Shown: one piece after another, positions 1 to 11,805 of the stretch
Position numbering within the stretch: the stretch's first letter is position 1
Layout of the letters: each line of letters starts with the position of its first letter
Assembly: GCF_900111175.1 (NCBI RefSeq)
Contig: NZ_FOGI01000003.1
Span: 129,177 to 193,176 of the forward strand
Reading direction: 5' to 3'
Origin: Actinokineospora terrae
GTDB lineage: Bacteria > Actinomycetota > Actinomycetes > Mycobacteriales > Pseudonocardiaceae
DNA: 64,000 nucleotides
The notes under the pieces: model-generated
Databases searched by the model: none
Told to the model about the DNA's origin: nothing
Seen by the model: only the letters and a program-made list of their open reading frames with translations
Position numbers and translations under genes: made by a program

Positions 1-844
1 GGAACCCGTCGTCGAAGGTGACGACCTCGGCGCCCGCGGTCCGCAGCTTCTCCAGGACCAGGTCGAGGTGGTGCGGGTTGACGCCCTTGACGGTGATGTC
101 GCCCTGGGTCATGGCCGCGGCGAAGGCCCAGGTGGCGCCGACGATCCGGTCGCCGACCACGCGGTGCTCGGTCGGGGTGAGCGAGGTGACGCCGTGCACG
201 GTGAGCGTCGAGGTGCCAGCCCCGGCGATCTTGGCGCCCATCTGCTGCAGCATGAGGCACAGGTCGACGATCTCGGGCTCGCGCGCGGCGTTGTCGATCA
301 CCGTGGTGCCCTCGGCGAGCACGGCGGCCATCAGGATGTTCTCGGTGGCCCCGACGCTCGGGAAGTCCAGCCAGATCTGGGCGCCGCGCAGCTCGTCGGC
401 GTGGGCGACCACGCAGCCGTGCTCGATCTCGCTGCTCGCGCCGAGCTGCCGCAGCCCGTTCTGGTGCATGTCCAGCGGCCGCGAACCGATCGCGTCACCG
501 CCCGGTAGCGCTACCACTGCCTTCTTGAGCCTGCCGACCAGCGGACCGAGTACGCACACCGACGCGCGCAGCTTGCCCATCGACGCGGAGTCCGCGCGGT
601 GTTCGAGCTCGGCGGGTGTGGTGATCAGGACCGTGCCGCCGTCGATGTCGACGGTGCAGCCGAGGCTGCGCAGCACGTCGCCCATCAGCGGGACGTCGAG
701 GATCTCCGGGCAGTTGGTGAGGGTGGTGGTGCCCTCGGCGAGCAACGCGGCCGCCATCAGCTTGAGCACGCTGTTCTTCGCGCCGACGACCTCGACCTCG
801 CCGACGAGCCTGGCCCCGCCGCGCACCTGGAAATGCTCCGTCAC
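1..844 (-). CDS. murA: MurA, UDP-GlcNAc 1-carboxyvinyltransferase (partial, C-terminus off the window)
   Basis: Transfers enolpyruvate from PEP to UDP-N-acetylglucosamine, the first committed cytoplasmic step of peptidoglycan synthesis. The GTG start at 844 opens [19 protein letters not shown], followed by the family KN motif (GAKNS) at about residues 20-24. About 281 codons of an expected ~420 are inside the window; the gene continues past base 1. The PEP-loop motif reads PGGDAIG, so residue 117 is Asp where most bacterial MurA have the fosfomycin-alkylated Cys. Mycobacterial MurA carries the same Cys-to-Asp replacement. The neighbouring cobalamin adenosyltransferase is divergent with 62 bases between the starts, as in mycobacteria. 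Identification is very secure; the resistance phenotype is inferred from the family. Confidence 0.97.
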   Translation of the reverse strand, partial: MTEHFQVRGGARLVGEVEVVGAKNSVLKLMAAALLAEGTTTLTNCPEILDVPLMGDVLRSLGCTVDIDGGTVLITTPAELEHRADSASMGKLRASVCVLGPLVGRLKKAVVALPGGDAIGSRPLDMHQNGLRQLGASSEIEHGCVVAHADELRGAQIWLDFPSVGATENILMAAVLAEGTTVIDNAAREPEIVDLCLMLQQMGAKIAGAGTSTLTVHGVTSLTPTEHRVVGDRIVGATWAFAAAMTQGDITVKGVNPHHLDLVLEKLRTAGAEVVTFDDGF

Positions 845-906
845 GGGGGCAATGATGCCCCTGCGGTCCGCATACCGGACCCCCGGGGCGGTCTAGGCTT
901 GGCCGC

Positions 907-1479
907 ATGTCGGTACGCATCAACCGCGTGTACACGAAGGTCGGCGACAACGGCACCACCGCCCTCGGCGACGGCTCCCGAGTCCCCAAGACCTCCCCCC
1001 GCCTCACCGCCTACGCCGACGTCGACGAGGCCAACTCGACGATCGGCGTCGCCCTCGCCCTCGGCGCCCTCCCGCAGGACATCGCCGACGTCCTGCGCAC
1101 GGTCCAGAACGACCTGTTCGACGTGGGCGCGGACCTGTGCACCCCGGTGGTGCCGGACCCGCCGTACGAGCCGCTGCGGATCACCGAGGAGTACGTGACC
1201 CGGCTCGAGTCGGTGATCGACTCCTGCAACGACCGCGTGGGGAAGCTGACCTCGTTCATCCTGCCCGGGGGGACACCGGGAGCGGCCTTGCTGCACACGG
1301 CCCGCACGGTGACGCGTCGTGCGGAACGCGGGGCGTGGGCGTTGGTGGAGGCCGAACCGGAGACGACGAACGTCTTGGCGGCCAAGTACTTGAACCGCCT
1401 GTCGGACTTGCTGTTCGTGCTCTCCCGCGTGGCGAACCCGGGCGGCGACATCCTGTGGAAGCCGGGCGGCGAGCGCTAG
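907..1479 (+). CDS. PduO-type cob(I)alamin adenosyltransferase
   Basis: Adenosylates cob(I)alamin with ATP to make coenzyme B12 in the cytoplasm. The 190-residue length is standard. The N-terminal ATP-binding stretch YTKVGDNGTTALGDG lies at residues 9-23 and the central RRAERGAWAL helix near residue 138, followed by YLNRLSDLLFVLSR, all diagnostic of PduO/ACA. The start is ATG at 907. A TAGGCT hexamer at about 892-897 could serve as a -10 only a few bases from the start, which would make the transcript nearly leaderless. It is divergent from murA and convergent with the DUF2550 gene. No B12 riboswitch is visible upstream. Confidence 0.95.
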   Translation: MSVRINRVYTKVGDNGTTALGDGSRVPKTSPRLTAYADVDEANSTIGVALALGALPQDIADVLRTVQNDLFDVGADLCTPVVPDPPYEPLRITEEYVTRLESVIDSCNDRVGKLTSFILPGGTPGAALLHTARTVTRRAERGAWALVEAEPETTNVLAAKYLNRLSDLLFVLSRVANPGGDILWKPGGER

Positions 1480-1581
1480 ATCCACTGCGGCGCCGGATGG
1501 ACCTCGTTGACGGCAGCACACGCGAGGTCCCCGGCGATCCGAAGCGCCGGACACTGGTCGTCCCGGAGACGGTCGGGTAGG

Positions 1582-2019
1582 TCAGCTGGCCCAGGGGAGG
1601 CGGGTGCCGGGAGGGGCGCTCTCCATCCAGGAGAGGAAGCCGGTCAGGGCGTCTGGGCCCATGGCCACCTCTATGGGGGCTCCACCGTCTGGGGGGTCGA
1701 AGCGGAGGACTTGGGAGCCGTGGGGGAGGTTGGGGGTCTCGCCGTGGTCTGGTTCTCGGCGGGAGGCTATTTCGAGGCCGTCGCGGTGCAGGACGCGGTC
1801 GGGGCCGGTGCGGAGGCTGATGGCGCGGAACCAGGCGAACTGGTCGCCGTGGTAGCGGCCCACGCCCCAGGCCCAGCCCTTGCCGGACTCGTCGAGGCGG
1901 GTGCGGACGGCGACGTGGATGCCGCCGGAGCGCAGCAGGCGGACCCGGCGGGCGACCAACAGCAGCAGCACCACCAGGACAGCGGCCAAGAGGGCGACAA
2001 CCAGAACGCTCATGTCCAC
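1582..2019 (-). CDS. DUF2550 family membrane-anchored protein
   Basis: A 145-residue protein with one N-terminal transmembrane segment (about residues 4-21) followed by a basic RR-LLRSGG turn and a soluble cytoplasmic domain with WAWGVGRY and FAWFRAISL motifs. This is the actinobacterial DUF2550 family, of unknown function, regularly found directly downstream of atpC (the mycobacterial counterpart sits at the same place). The chosen GTG at 2019 has AGGGGG five bases upstream; an ATG two codons later is an alternative. It follows atpC by 27 bases on the same strand and is probably co-transcribed with it. Confidence 0.88.
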   Translation of the reverse strand: MDMSVLVVALLAAVLVVLLLLVARRVRLLRSGGIHVAVRTRLDESGKGWAWGVGRYHGDQFAWFRAISLRTGPDRVLHRDGLEIASRREPDHGETPNLPHGSQVLRFDPPDGGAPIEVAMGPDALTGFLSWMESAPPGTRLPWAS

Positions 2020-2046
2020 GGCCGCCCCCTGCCCGCTAGGCCGTCA

Positions 2047-2412
2047 TCAGGCTGACTGTCCGGCGGCCCGCAGGCCCGCGGCGGCGCGGTCGCGCTCGGC
2101 CGGGTCGGTCGCGGTGAGGGCGGCGCGGGCCTTGTCGACGTCGACCTCGGTGGAGAGCTCGGCGGACTCGGCGAGGATGCTCACCGCGTCGGCGGTGACC
2201 GACAGGAAGCCGCCGTAGACCGCGGCGGTGATCGTCTCGCCGTCGCTGGTGACGATCTTCACGACACCGCCGTGCACGAGCTGGCCGAGGACCGGCTCGT
2301 GACCGGGCAGGATCCCGATCTCGCCCTCGGTGGTCTGCGCGACGACGAAGGTGCCGGTGCCCGACCACAGGCGTCGTTCCACGGCGACCAGTTGGACCGA
2401 CATCTCAGCCAC
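2047..2412 (-). CDS. atpC: ATP synthase F1 epsilon subunit
   Basis: Epsilon subunit of the F1 rotor stalk, coupling and regulating ATP synthesis. The 121 residues contain the N-terminal beta-sandwich motif ([17 protein letters not shown]) and the alpha-helical tail typical of the subunit. The frame is open to 2427, but a GAGGGAG ribosome site ending six bases before the GTG at 2412 fixes the start as M(V)AEMSVQLV. Unusually the gene is not contiguous with atpD: 2.05 kb with two opposite-strand genes and a terminator hairpin separate them. It therefore needs its own promoter in the 120-bp divergent gap; TAGACT at 2451-2446 (minus strand) is a -10 candidate. Confidence 0.95.
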   Translation of the reverse strand: MAEMSVQLVAVERRLWSGTGTFVVAQTTEGEIGILPGHEPVLGQLVHGGVVKIVTSDGETITAAVYGGFLSVTADAVSILAESAELSTEVDVDKARAALTATDPAERDRAAAGLRAAGQSA

Positions 2413-2532
2413 GCGTATCTCCCTCACAGCTCGCGGTTGTCGGCCAGTCTAGTCGGCCACCTGACAACCACCCCAGCCAGGCCGGTGTCAGAAGGGGCGG
2501 AAGTCCCGATCGGGACGAGTCGAACACAGGGG
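2413..2532. promoter_or_regulatory. Divergent promoter region between atpC and the sigma-factor gene, with a 14-bp palindrome
   Basis: The only DNA between the divergently read atpC and sigma gene. It holds a perfect palindrome GTCCCGATCGGGAC at 2503-2516, 16 bases before the sigma start, and a TAGACT hexamer at 2451-2446 facing atpC. The palindrome is a possible operator or autoregulatory site; that role is inferred from position only. Confidence 0.45.
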
Positions 2533-3048
2533 GTGAGCACGATCAGACCGGACGACGAGTTCACCGAGTTCGTGGCGCACCGGTCCACGGCGTTGCTGCG
2601 CACCGCGTACCTGCTCTGCGCCGGTGACCGGGGCGCGGCCGAAGACCTGCTCCAGGACGTCCTGGAGCGCGTCTACGCCAAGCGCCGCCGGGTCCGCGGG
2701 GACCTGGAGCCGTACGTGCGGACCGCGCTGGCCAACGCCTCGGCCAACCGGTGGCGCACCAGGTCGCGCCGGGTGGCGGAGTCGCCGCTCGACCACGCGC
2801 GGGAGCAGGGCACGGGCGGGCACGAACGCGAGGTGCTGGACCGCGACCGGATCGCGAAGGCCCTGGGATCACTGCCGCCGCGGGTGCGCGCGGTACTGGT
2901 CCTGCGGTTCTTCGACGACCTGTCCGAGGCCGACACCGCGGCGGCACTGGGGGTGTCGCCGGGGACGGTCAAGAGCCAGACCGCGCGGGGTGTGGCCCGG
3001 CTGCGCGGACTGCTGGCGGAAGCCGCACCAGAGAAGACGAGGGGATGA
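2533..3048 (+). CDS. SigE-family ECF RNA polymerase sigma factor
   Basis: About 171 residues with the two-domain layout of an ECF sigma factor. Region 2 (residues ~10-75) includes LLRTAYLLCAGDRGAAEDLLQDV, and region 4 (~115-165) has LPPRVRAVLVLRFFDDLSE and the helix-turn-helix AALGVSPGTVKSQTARG. The wording of these motifs matches the actinobacterial SigE-like subfamily. The GTG at 2533 was chosen because the conserved sequence begins there; its Shine-Dalgarno is poor, so a leaderless transcript or an upstream GTG near 2485 is possible. The downstream membrane protein starts one base after the stop, so the pair is an operon. The odd point is its location inside the atp cluster on the opposite strand. 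Confidence 0.9.
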   Translation: MSTIRPDDEFTEFVAHRSTALLRTAYLLCAGDRGAAEDLLQDVLERVYAKRRRVRGDLEPYVRTALANASANRWRTRSRRVAESPLDHAREQGTGGHEREVLDRDRIAKALGSLPPRVRAVLVLRFFDDLSEADTAAALGVSPGTVKSQTARGVARLRGLLAEAAPEKTRG

Positions 3049-3049
3049 G

Positions 3050-4402
3050 ATGGACACCACAGAGCTGTCCCGCGCCCTGCGGGAGGCCACCGAGGGCCTA
3101 CAGGCCCCACCAACCCTGGCCGCGGCTGTCCTGCGCGGCGGCAGGCGACGCCGCACCCACCGTCGCGCGGCCTTGGCGAGCGGCATGGCCGTGGTCATCG
3201 CCGCGGCGGGGCTGGTCGTCGTCAAGGTGACCAAGGCCGACCCGCCGCTGATCACCACGGGCGCCAACCCGATGCTGACCACACCGACCCGCGGCGACTT
3301 GGCAGGCGACAAGGCCTACCTGGACGCCGCCGTGACCGCTTTCGACGCGGGCATGCCCAACGAGCCGGGCAAGGCCCGCCTGGACCGCCCGCACGTGTAC
3401 TGGGCGGGCACGACCGACGGCGGCAAGGTGGCAGTGGTCGTGCAGAAGGTCGAGCGGAGTGACTCCACCGGGTACGTGTCGGACGGGACCATCATCGAAG
3501 CAGGCGCCGAGGAGCGCAGCGTCATCGGACTGCTCGTCGGCACCAAGCCCGTCCTGGTGAACTCCTTCCCCCAGCCCTACAGCACCCCGACGAGGGGCTT
3601 CGCATTCGTCTACGGCCCCAACAACCGCAACGTCATCGCGCTGGGAGCGAAGAACCTGAGCATCTCCACGACGTGGAGCATCTCCCCCACGTCAGGTCGC
3701 GCCGAGCGCGACTGGAAGCCCATGGTGGAACGCGACGGTGTCTGGCTCGGGGAAACCGGCGAACCGGGGCCGCCCGAGAACATCCGCGTCGTCACCGGCG
3801 ACCCGGCGAAGGCGGGCTACGACCAGAGCCTGACGATCCTGCCCGGCACGCGGTGGTCACTGGGGACCGACCGGCAGGCGAAGCCGGTCCCGGAGGGCGT
3901 CCTGCGCACCAAGCCCGGCGACGTGTTCCGGGTCAAGGGCAGCACGTCGCGCCCACTGGGTGACAACGTGCACGAGACGCTCATGGCGGCGAACCTCCTC
4001 GACCCGCTGGCCGGTGTCACGCCCACCGGCGCCCAGTTCATCGTCGACCTGCCGGGCGGGGGCAGCGTGGTGGCCATCGAGGTGGTGAGCATGTTCATCA
4101 TGGACGGGCTGTTCCTCGCCCAACGCGACGCGGCCGCCAAGATCACCGGCTGGACGTACTGCGGGATGGTGCGCAAGGACACCGGTGGCCTGGTGGGGGT
4201 ATGCGAACTCGCAGGCCAGGCGGGTCGCCTCGCCATAGCTCCCGGGATGGCGTTGACCTACCAGGTCCAACTCGACGGGGGAATCGGCGGTGACTGGGTG
4301 GACGCGGGAAAGGACGCGGCACTCATCCCGGCGAACGTGCCCACCGTCCACCTGGCGGACCCGCGGGGCCGCACGGAGGCGCACAGCCTGCTCGCGCCGT
4401 GA
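3050..4402 (+). CDS. Single-pass membrane protein paired with the sigma factor
   Basis: A 450-residue protein of no recognised family. It has a short acidic/basic cytoplasmic N-terminus (1-40, with a RRRRTHRR stop-transfer run), one transmembrane helix at about 42-60, and a large extracytoplasmic domain rich in Gly, Pro and Thr. The topology fits a membrane partner or anti-sigma-like regulator of the upstream SigE-type factor, but no zinc-containing anti-sigma motif (HxxxCxxC) is present, so the role is only inferred from the one-base spacing to the sigma gene. A strong hairpin terminator follows. Confidence 0.75.
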   Translation: MDTTELSRALREATEGLQAPPTLAAAVLRGGRRRRTHRRAALASGMAVVIAAAGLVVVKVTKADPPLITTGANPMLTTPTRGDLAGDKAYLDAAVTAFDAGMPNEPGKARLDRPHVYWAGTTDGGKVAVVVQKVERSDSTGYVSDGTIIEAGAEERSVIGLLVGTKPVLVNSFPQPYSTPTRGFAFVYGPNNRNVIALGAKNLSISTTWSISPTSGRAERDWKPMVERDGVWLGETGEPGPPENIRVVTGDPAKAGYDQSLTILPGTRWSLGTDRQAKPVPEGVLRTKPGDVFRVKGSTSRPLGDNVHETLMAANLLDPLAGVTPTGAQFIVDLPGGGSVVAIEVVSMFIMDGLFLAQRDAAAKITGWTYCGMVRKDTGGLVGVCELAGQAGRLAIAPGMALTYQVQLDGGIGGDWVDAGKDAALIPANVPTVHLADPRGRTEAHSLLAP

Positions 4403-4409
4403 CACACAG

Positions 4410-4444
4410 AACGGGCCGGTGTCCATTGAGGACACCGGCCCGTT
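4410..4444. terminator. Bidirectional hairpin terminator between atpD and the membrane-protein gene
   Basis: Perfect 15-bp stem (arms 4410-4424 and 4430-4444, beginning AACGGGCC) with a five-base loop. It lies between the convergent 3' ends of the sigma operon and atpD. It has no T-tract, but the stem is strong enough to act in both directions, which would also isolate atpD from atpC. Confidence 0.8.
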
Positions 4445-4463
4445 CCGCGTGTTCTGGTCTAGC

Positions 4464-6826
<2,363 letters not shown>

Positions 6827-6836
6827 GGCGGCCCGC

Positions 6837-8477
6837 CTACGCCGTCGGAGCGGACTTGTTGACCTTCACGGTCTCCTGGCCCACCTCGTCGGCGTCGAGC
6901 GCGGAAGCGGGGGCGTCGGCCACCGAGGAGCCGGAGCCCGCGGTGAACGAGTCCTTGAACGCGGTGACCGCGGCGACCAGGCGCTCCTCGTTGTCCGAGG
7001 AGAACTTGCCGGTCACCTTGATCTCCTCCAGCACGCCAGCGTGGCGGTGGCGCAGGTGCTCGTGCAGCTCGGACTCGAAGCGGCGCACGTCGGCGACGGC
7101 GAGCGAGTCGAGGAAGCCCTTGGTGCCGATGTAGATCGAGACGATCTGCTCCTCGACCGGCAGCGGCGAGTACTGGCCCTGCTTGAGCAGCTCCATCATC
7201 CGGGTGCCGCGCTCCAGCTGCGCCCGCGAGGTGGCGTCCAGGTCGGAGGCGAAGGCGGCGAACGCCTCCAGCTCGCGGAACTGGGCCAGCTCGAGGCGCA
7301 GCGTGCCGGAGATCGACTTCATCGCCTTGGTCTGCGCGGCGCCACCGACGCGGGAGACCGAGGTACCCACGTTGACCGCCGGGCGCTGACCGGCGTTGAA
7401 CAGGTCCGACTCCAGGAAGCACTGGCCGTCGGTGATGGAGATGACGTTGGTGGGGATGTAGGCGGAGATGTCGTTCGCCTTGGTCTCGATGATCGGCAGA
7501 CCGGTCATCGAGCCGCCACCGAGCTCGTCGGAGAGCTTCGCGCAGCGCTCCAGCAGGCGGGAGTGCAAGTAGAAGACGTCGCCGGGGTAGGCCTCGCGGC
7601 CCGGCGGGCGGCGCAGCAGCAGCGAGATCGCGCGGTACGCCTCGGCCTGCTTGGTCAGGTCGTCGAAGATGATCAGGACGTGCTTGCCCTGGTACATCCA
7701 GTCCTGGCCGATGGCCGAGCCGGTGTAGGGGGCCAGCCACTTGAAGCCCGCCGAGTCCGACGCGGGGGCGGCGACGATGGTGGTGTACTCCAGCGCGCCC
7801 GCCTCCTCCAGCGCGGACTTGACGCCCGCGATGGTGGAGCCCTTCTGGCCGACCGCGACGTAGATGCAGCGGACCTGCTGCTTCGGGTCGCCGGTCGCCC
7901 AGGCCTTCTTCTGGTTGATGATGGTGTCGACGCAGACCGCGGTCTTGCCGGTCTTGCGGTCACCGATGATCAGCTGGCGCTGGCCGCGGCCGATCGGGGT
8001 CATCGAGTCGATGGCCTTGATGCCGGTCTGCAGCGGCTCCTCGACCGGCTGGCGCTGCACCACGGTGGCCGCCTGCAGCTCGAGCACGCGCTCGCCGGTC
8101 GCGGCGATCTCGCCGAGGCCGTCGATCGGGTTGCCCAGCGGGTCGATGACCCGGCCGAGGAAGGCGTCGCCGACCGGGACCGAGAGGACCTTGCCGGTCC
8201 GCTTGACCTCCTGGCCCTCCTCGATCTTGTCGTAGTCACCGAGGATGGCGACACCCAGCTCACGCGCGTCGAGGTTCAGCGCGACACCGACGATGCCGCC
8301 GGGGAACGCCAGCAGCTCGTTGGCCATGGCCGAGGGCAGGCCCTCCACGTGGGCGATGCCGTCGCCGGTGTCGGAAACCGTTCCGACCTCTTCCCGGTTG
8401 ACGTCCGGGGAGTAGCTGGAGACGTAGTTTTCGATCGCACTGCGGATCTCGTCCGACGAGATCGTCAGCTCCGCCAT
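6837..8477 (-). CDS. atpA: ATP synthase F1 alpha subunit
   Basis: Non-catalytic nucleotide-binding subunit of F1. The reading frame is open further upstream, but the family N-terminus [19 protein letters not shown] begins at the ATG at 8477, giving 546 residues. The Walker A loop GDRKTGKT is at 172-179, and the C-terminal helical domain is followed by an actinobacterial tail (~residues 510-546) rich in Ala, Ser and Asp, similar in position to the extension that suppresses ATP hydrolysis in mycobacteria. It is 43 bases from atpH. Confidence 0.98.
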   Translation of the reverse strand: MAELTISSDEIRSAIENYVSSYSPDVNREEVGTVSDTGDGIAHVEGLPSAMANELLAFPGGIVGVALNLDARELGVAILGDYDKIEEGQEVKRTGKVLSVPVGDAFLGRVIDPLGNPIDGLGEIAATGERVLELQAATVVQRQPVEEPLQTGIKAIDSMTPIGRGQRQLIIGDRKTGKTAVCVDTIINQKKAWATGDPKQQVRCIYVAVGQKGSTIAGVKSALEEAGALEYTTIVAAPASDSAGFKWLAPYTGSAIGQDWMYQGKHVLIIFDDLTKQAEAYRAISLLLRRPPGREAYPGDVFYLHSRLLERCAKLSDELGGGSMTGLPIIETKANDISAYIPTNVISITDGQCFLESDLFNAGQRPAVNVGTSVSRVGGAAQTKAMKSISGTLRLELAQFRELEAFAAFASDLDATSRAQLERGTRMMELLKQGQYSPLPVEEQIVSIYIGTKGFLDSLAVADVRRFESELHEHLRHRHAGVLEEIKVTGKFSSDNEERLVAAVTAFKDSFTAGSGSSVADAPASALDADEVGQETVKVNKSAPTA

Positions 8478-8520
8478 GAAAGTTCCTGCTCTCACTTCGT
8501 TGCTTCGGGGGAAGTTAGGG

Positions 8521-9375
8521 TCAGGAGAACCGACGCCGCAGCGCGTCGAGCTGTCCTGAGGTGCTGCCGTCGATGACCTCGTCGCCGACCCGGATGACCA
8601 GACCGCCGCCGACGGCGGGGTCGATCTCCAGGTGCAGCGCGATGGGCCGCGAGTAGATCCGCTGCAGGGTCGCCGCGAGGCGGTCCTGCTGCTCGGCGGA
8701 GAGCGCGCCGGAGGACACCACGTGGGCCACCGACCGCTCCCTGCGCCGCGCCGCCTCGGCGGCGAGCGCCTCGAGCCCGGGCACCAGCTGGCGGCCACGC
8801 GGCCGGGCCACCAGGTTCTGCACCAGGGTCTCGGTCGTCGCGTCCACCTTGGACCCGATGAGCTCGCGGACCAGCGCCCGCTTGCCCTCGAGGTCACCGG
8901 TCCGGTTGGACAGGACCTGCTCGAGCTCGCTCTGGTCGGCCAGGATGCGGCCGAGCCGGAACAGCTCGTCCTCGACCGCGTCGAGCCTGCCCGCGCGCTC
9001 CGCCCCGACCAGCAGTGCGGTGACCGCGAGCGACTCCAGGCCGTCGACCAGCTCGCGGGGGCTCGACCAGCGGGCCGAGGCCGCGGTGGTCAGCACCTTG
9101 AGCGTGTCCACGCCGACCTTGCCGGTGAGCAGGTCGGTGACCAGGCGGGCCCTGGCCTGCGGTGCGGTCGAGGAGTCGGCCAGCGTGCGGCGCAGACCGA
9201 TCTCCCGGTCGAGCAGGCCGACGACGGCGAACAGCTCGCCGCCCAGCGTCGCCGAGCCCGCAGCGGTGGACGAACCCGCCGGGGCGGCCTCGAGCACGTC
9301 GAGCAGCGTGAGCTCGACGGCGGCGAGGGCTTCCCGGCTGGCCGCGTGCAGCACACCGGTCACAGTTGAGGTCAT
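8521..9375 (-). CDS. atpH: ATP synthase delta subunit
   Basis: Peripheral-stalk subunit connecting the b subunits to the crown of alpha3beta3. The 284-residue length is typical for actinobacteria and longer than the ~180 residues of other bacteria. The OSCP-type C-terminal half ends [23 protein letters not shown], the family signature. It lies 12 bases downstream of atpF in the same operon. Confidence 0.96.
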   Translation of the reverse strand: MTSTVTGVLHAASREALAAVELTLLDVLEAAPAGSSTAAGSATLGGELFAVVGLLDREIGLRRTLADSSTAPQARARLVTDLLTGKVGVDTLKVLTTAASARWSSPRELVDGLESLAVTALLVGAERAGRLDAVEDELFRLGRILADQSELEQVLSNRTGDLEGKRALVRELIGSKVDATTETLVQNLVARPRGRQLVPGLEALAAEAARRRERSVAHVVSSGALSAEQQDRLAATLQRIYSRPIALHLEIDPAVGGGLVIRVGDEVIDGSTSGQLDALRRRFS

Positions 9376-9387
9376 CGAGGACGTCCC

Positions 9388-9942
9388 CTAGCGCTTCGCC
9401 GGTGCGGAGACCGAGTCGAGGTCGGTCAGGAAGCGGTCGACCGTGCCGCGGCGACGGGCCTCGTCCTCGAGGGACTCGCCCACGATGCGGCTGGCCAGCT
9501 CGACGGCCTGGCGCCCCAGCTCGGCGCGCAGCTCGGCGACGATCTGGGCGCGCTGCGCCTCGAGCTGGGCCTGGCCCTGCGCGACGATCCGCGCGGACTC
9601 CGCCTGGGCCTGCGCGCGCAGCTCTTCCTTGATCTGCTCGGCCTCGGCCCTGGCGTCGTCGCGGATGCGCGCCGACTCCGCCCGCGCCTCGGCCAGCTGC
9701 GCCTTGTACTGCACCAGCGCGGCCTCGGCCTCCTTCTGCGCGGCCTCGGCCTTCTCGATGCCACCCTCGATCTTCGCGGTCCGCTCGGTGTAGAGCGCCT
9801 CGAACTTGGGCACAACGAACTTGCTGAGCACGAACAGCAGGATGCCGAACGCGACCAGGCCGAGGATGACCTCGGACAGGTGCGGCATGACCGGGCTCGG
9901 GCTGCCCTCGGCAGCGATGGTGATCAGTGACGACGACACCAC
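9388..9942 (-). CDS. atpF: ATP synthase Fo b subunit
   Basis: Membrane-anchored peripheral stalk subunit of 184 residues. One transmembrane helix (about 24-45, ending FVLSKFVVPKF) is followed by a long charged coiled coil rich in Ala, Glu, Arg and Gln. The GTG at 9942 has GGGAG five bases upstream. It follows atpE by 37 bases. Confidence 0.96.
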   Translation of the reverse strand: MVSSSLITIAAEGSPSPVMPHLSEVILGLVAFGILLFVLSKFVVPKFEALYTERTAKIEGGIEKAEAAQKEAEAALVQYKAQLAEARAESARIRDDARAEAEQIKEELRAQAQAESARIVAQGQAQLEAQRAQIVAELRAELGRQAVELASRIVGESLEDEARRRGTVDRFLTDLDSVSAPAKR

Positions 9943-9979
9943 GGCGTCTCCCTAAGACTTAGGTCCGCAGTGACGTCGG

Positions 9980-10234
9980 TCAGGCGGAAGCGATGAAGTA
10001 GAGCACCAGGCCGATCAGGGCGAGCACCTCGGTCAGCACGAAGGTGGAGAACGCGATGCCGCGCAGCTTGCCCTCGGCCTCCGGCTGGCGGGCGGTGCCG
10101 TTGATGACGGCGGCGAAGATGATCCCCACACCGATGCCGGGGCCGATCGCGCCGAGGCCGTAGCCGATCATGGCCAGACCCTTGTTCAGGTTGATCTGCT
10201 CGGTGGCCTGGGCGAGAACAACAGCAGAGCTCAC
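9980..10234 (-). CDS. atpE: ATP synthase Fo c subunit
   Basis: The 84-residue hairpin that forms the proton-carrying ring. Two transmembrane helices flank the polar [10 protein letters not shown] loop, and the proton-binding carboxylate is Glu69 in [11 protein letters not shown]. Residues around this Glu form the diarylquinoline (bedaquiline) site in mycobacteria. It begins at GTG 10234 behind AAAGGG. Confidence 0.97.
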   Translation of the reverse strand: MSSAVVLAQATEQINLNKGLAMIGYGLGAIGPGIGVGIIFAAVINGTARQPEAEGKLRGIAFSTFVLTEVLALIGLVLYFIASA

Positions 10235-10293
10235 GTGCGTATCCCTTTCGAACTCGACTCGTCCTCGTCGGAAGAGCCGGGGCTTGGACTGGA

Positions 10294-11076
10294 CTAGTGG
10301 TCTTCCGCGAGGGACATACCGATGTACCCGGCGGACAGCAGCGCGAAGATGTAGGCCTGCAACACCTGGATGAGTGCTTCCAGGAACGTCATGGCGATGG
10401 CCATGGCGAAGGAGATGATCGACACCGGCTTGAGCGCGGGGCCGGCTTCGAGCAGCAGGTACTCGCCACCGAGGGTGAACACCAGCAGGATCAGGTGACC
10501 GGCGAACATGGCGGCGAACACCCGGATCGCCAGCGTGATCGGGTCCATGAAGAACTTCAGGAAGATCTCGATCGGGGTCAGCAGCAGGTAGACCGGCTTG
10601 GGGATCCCCGGCGGGATGACCGACTTCTTCAGGTAGCGGCCGAGGCCGAACTTGCGGATGCCCGCGATGTGGTACACGGGGAAGATCACCAGAACGGCGA
10701 GCGCGAGCGGGAACCCGATGTGCGAGAAGGTCGGGAACTGGATGATCGGGATGATGCCGAAGATGTTGTTCACCAGGGTGAAGGTGAACAACGCGAGAAT
10801 CAGCGGCACAAAGGGCTTGAACTCTTTGGAACCGATCTGGTCGCGCGCGATGTTGTTTCGCCCGAAGTCGTAGACCGACTCAGCCGCGAACTGGAACTTG
10901 CTCGGCACTACCGAGAGCTTGCGGGTGGCGAGCAGGAAGAACGCGAGGATGATGATGATCGACAAGACGATCAACACCATCGGCTTGGTGACCCCGCCGA
11001 AGATGGCGGGAAGATCGAAATCCTTGGCTCCTGGAGGGATAAAGGTCCCTTCCTCCGCCAGCACAAGCCTGCCCAC
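10294..11076 (-). CDS. atpB: ATP synthase Fo a subunit
   Basis: Membrane subunit forming the proton half-channels next to the c-ring. The frame is open to 11229, but a GGAAGGAG ribosome site four bases upstream of the GTG at 11076 defines the start [16 protein letters not shown], giving 260 residues. Five to six transmembrane segments are visible, and the essential arginine lies in [15 protein letters not shown]. It heads the contiguous atpBEFHAGD block, 210 bases downstream of the AtpI-like gene. Confidence 0.96.
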   Translation of the reverse strand: MGRLVLAEEGTFIPPGAKDFDLPAIFGGVTKPMVLIVLSIIIILAFFLLATRKLSVVPSKFQFAAESVYDFGRNNIARDQIGSKEFKPFVPLILALFTFTLVNNIFGIIPIIQFPTFSHIGFPLALAVLVIFPVYHIAGIRKFGLGRYLKKSVIPPGIPKPVYLLLTPIEIFLKFFMDPITLAIRVFAAMFAGHLILLVFTLGGEYLLLEAGPALKPVSIISFAMAIAMTFLEALIQVLQAYIFALLSAGYIGMSLAEDH

Positions 11077-11286
11077 TGGGCTCCTTCCGGTTCTCCCGGC
11101 CGGCGTCGGGTCCTCCGCCGGGGGAATCGTCACGATCAGGACGTAACGTACCTGACGCTCACGGGGTACCTGGCAGCGGCTGCCATCCCTGCGAAATCCC
11201 ACGAAGGGGTGAGGTTCGGGCGCCACCACTGGTGTCCGCGCGCACCATATCAGCCCCGGTCGGGGGGCCGTACAGCCGTACTGCTT

Positions 11287-11805
11287 TCAGTTCTCGCTGG
11301 TGCTGCCGGTGGCCTCGTCCTGTGCCGGGAGGATCAAAGTGGGGATCTTGGTCCGCCGGAACGCCACGGTCTCGGCAATCGCGCTGACCAGGACCACCGC
11401 CAACATGGTGGTCGCCAACGCGTAGATGTGCACGCCGGGGATCGCACGAACCAGCACGAGGGTGATCAGCAACACGAACATCTTGGCGACGAAACCGCCG
11501 AGCACCGCGGCCATCAGCATCTGCACGTTCAGGCCCACCGTGCGGCGCATCAGCACGAGCGTCCCCCACGCCGACGCCGCGGCGACCGTCCCGCCGACAG
11601 CCGCGCTCCACAGCCCGGACGGGCCCGCACCGATCGTCCACCCGATGACGCCGACCAACCAGGTGCCCAGGACCGGCCACCTGGCACCGCGCAGCATCCG
11701 GTCGGCCAGCAGCAGCTGGGACTCGGCGTGGGTGCTGGGCACCTTGCTCGCCGTGGTCGTGTCGGTACCGGTTTGGCCGTCGGTGTCCGGGTTGTGCTCG
11801 CTCAT
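11287..11805 (-). CDS. AtpI-like four-helix membrane protein
   Basis: A 172-residue protein with a hydrophilic N-terminal third and four transmembrane helices at about 45-62, 68-84, 97-118 and 121-146. It occupies the place of atpI, directly before atpB, as the equivalent conserved membrane protein does in mycobacteria; AtpI-type proteins assist c-ring assembly or cation supply. Assignment rests on position and topology, not on sharp motifs. Its ATG overlaps the stop of the upstream glycosyltransferase (ATGA), so it is translationally coupled to it. Confidence 0.75.
   Translation of the reverse strand: MSEHNPDTDGQTGTDTTTASKVPSTHAESQLLLADRMLRGARWPVLGTWLVGVIGWTIGAGPSGLWSAAVGGTVAAASAWGTLVLMRRTVGLNVQMLMAAVLGGFVAKMFVLLITLVLVRAIPGVHIYALATTMLAVVLVSAIAETVAFRRTKIPTLILPAQDEATGSTSEN

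Noticed and set aside
1498..1581. 27-codon open frame after the adenosyltransferase gene
   Set aside because: Too short, no Shine-Dalgarno sequence, no recognisable motif.
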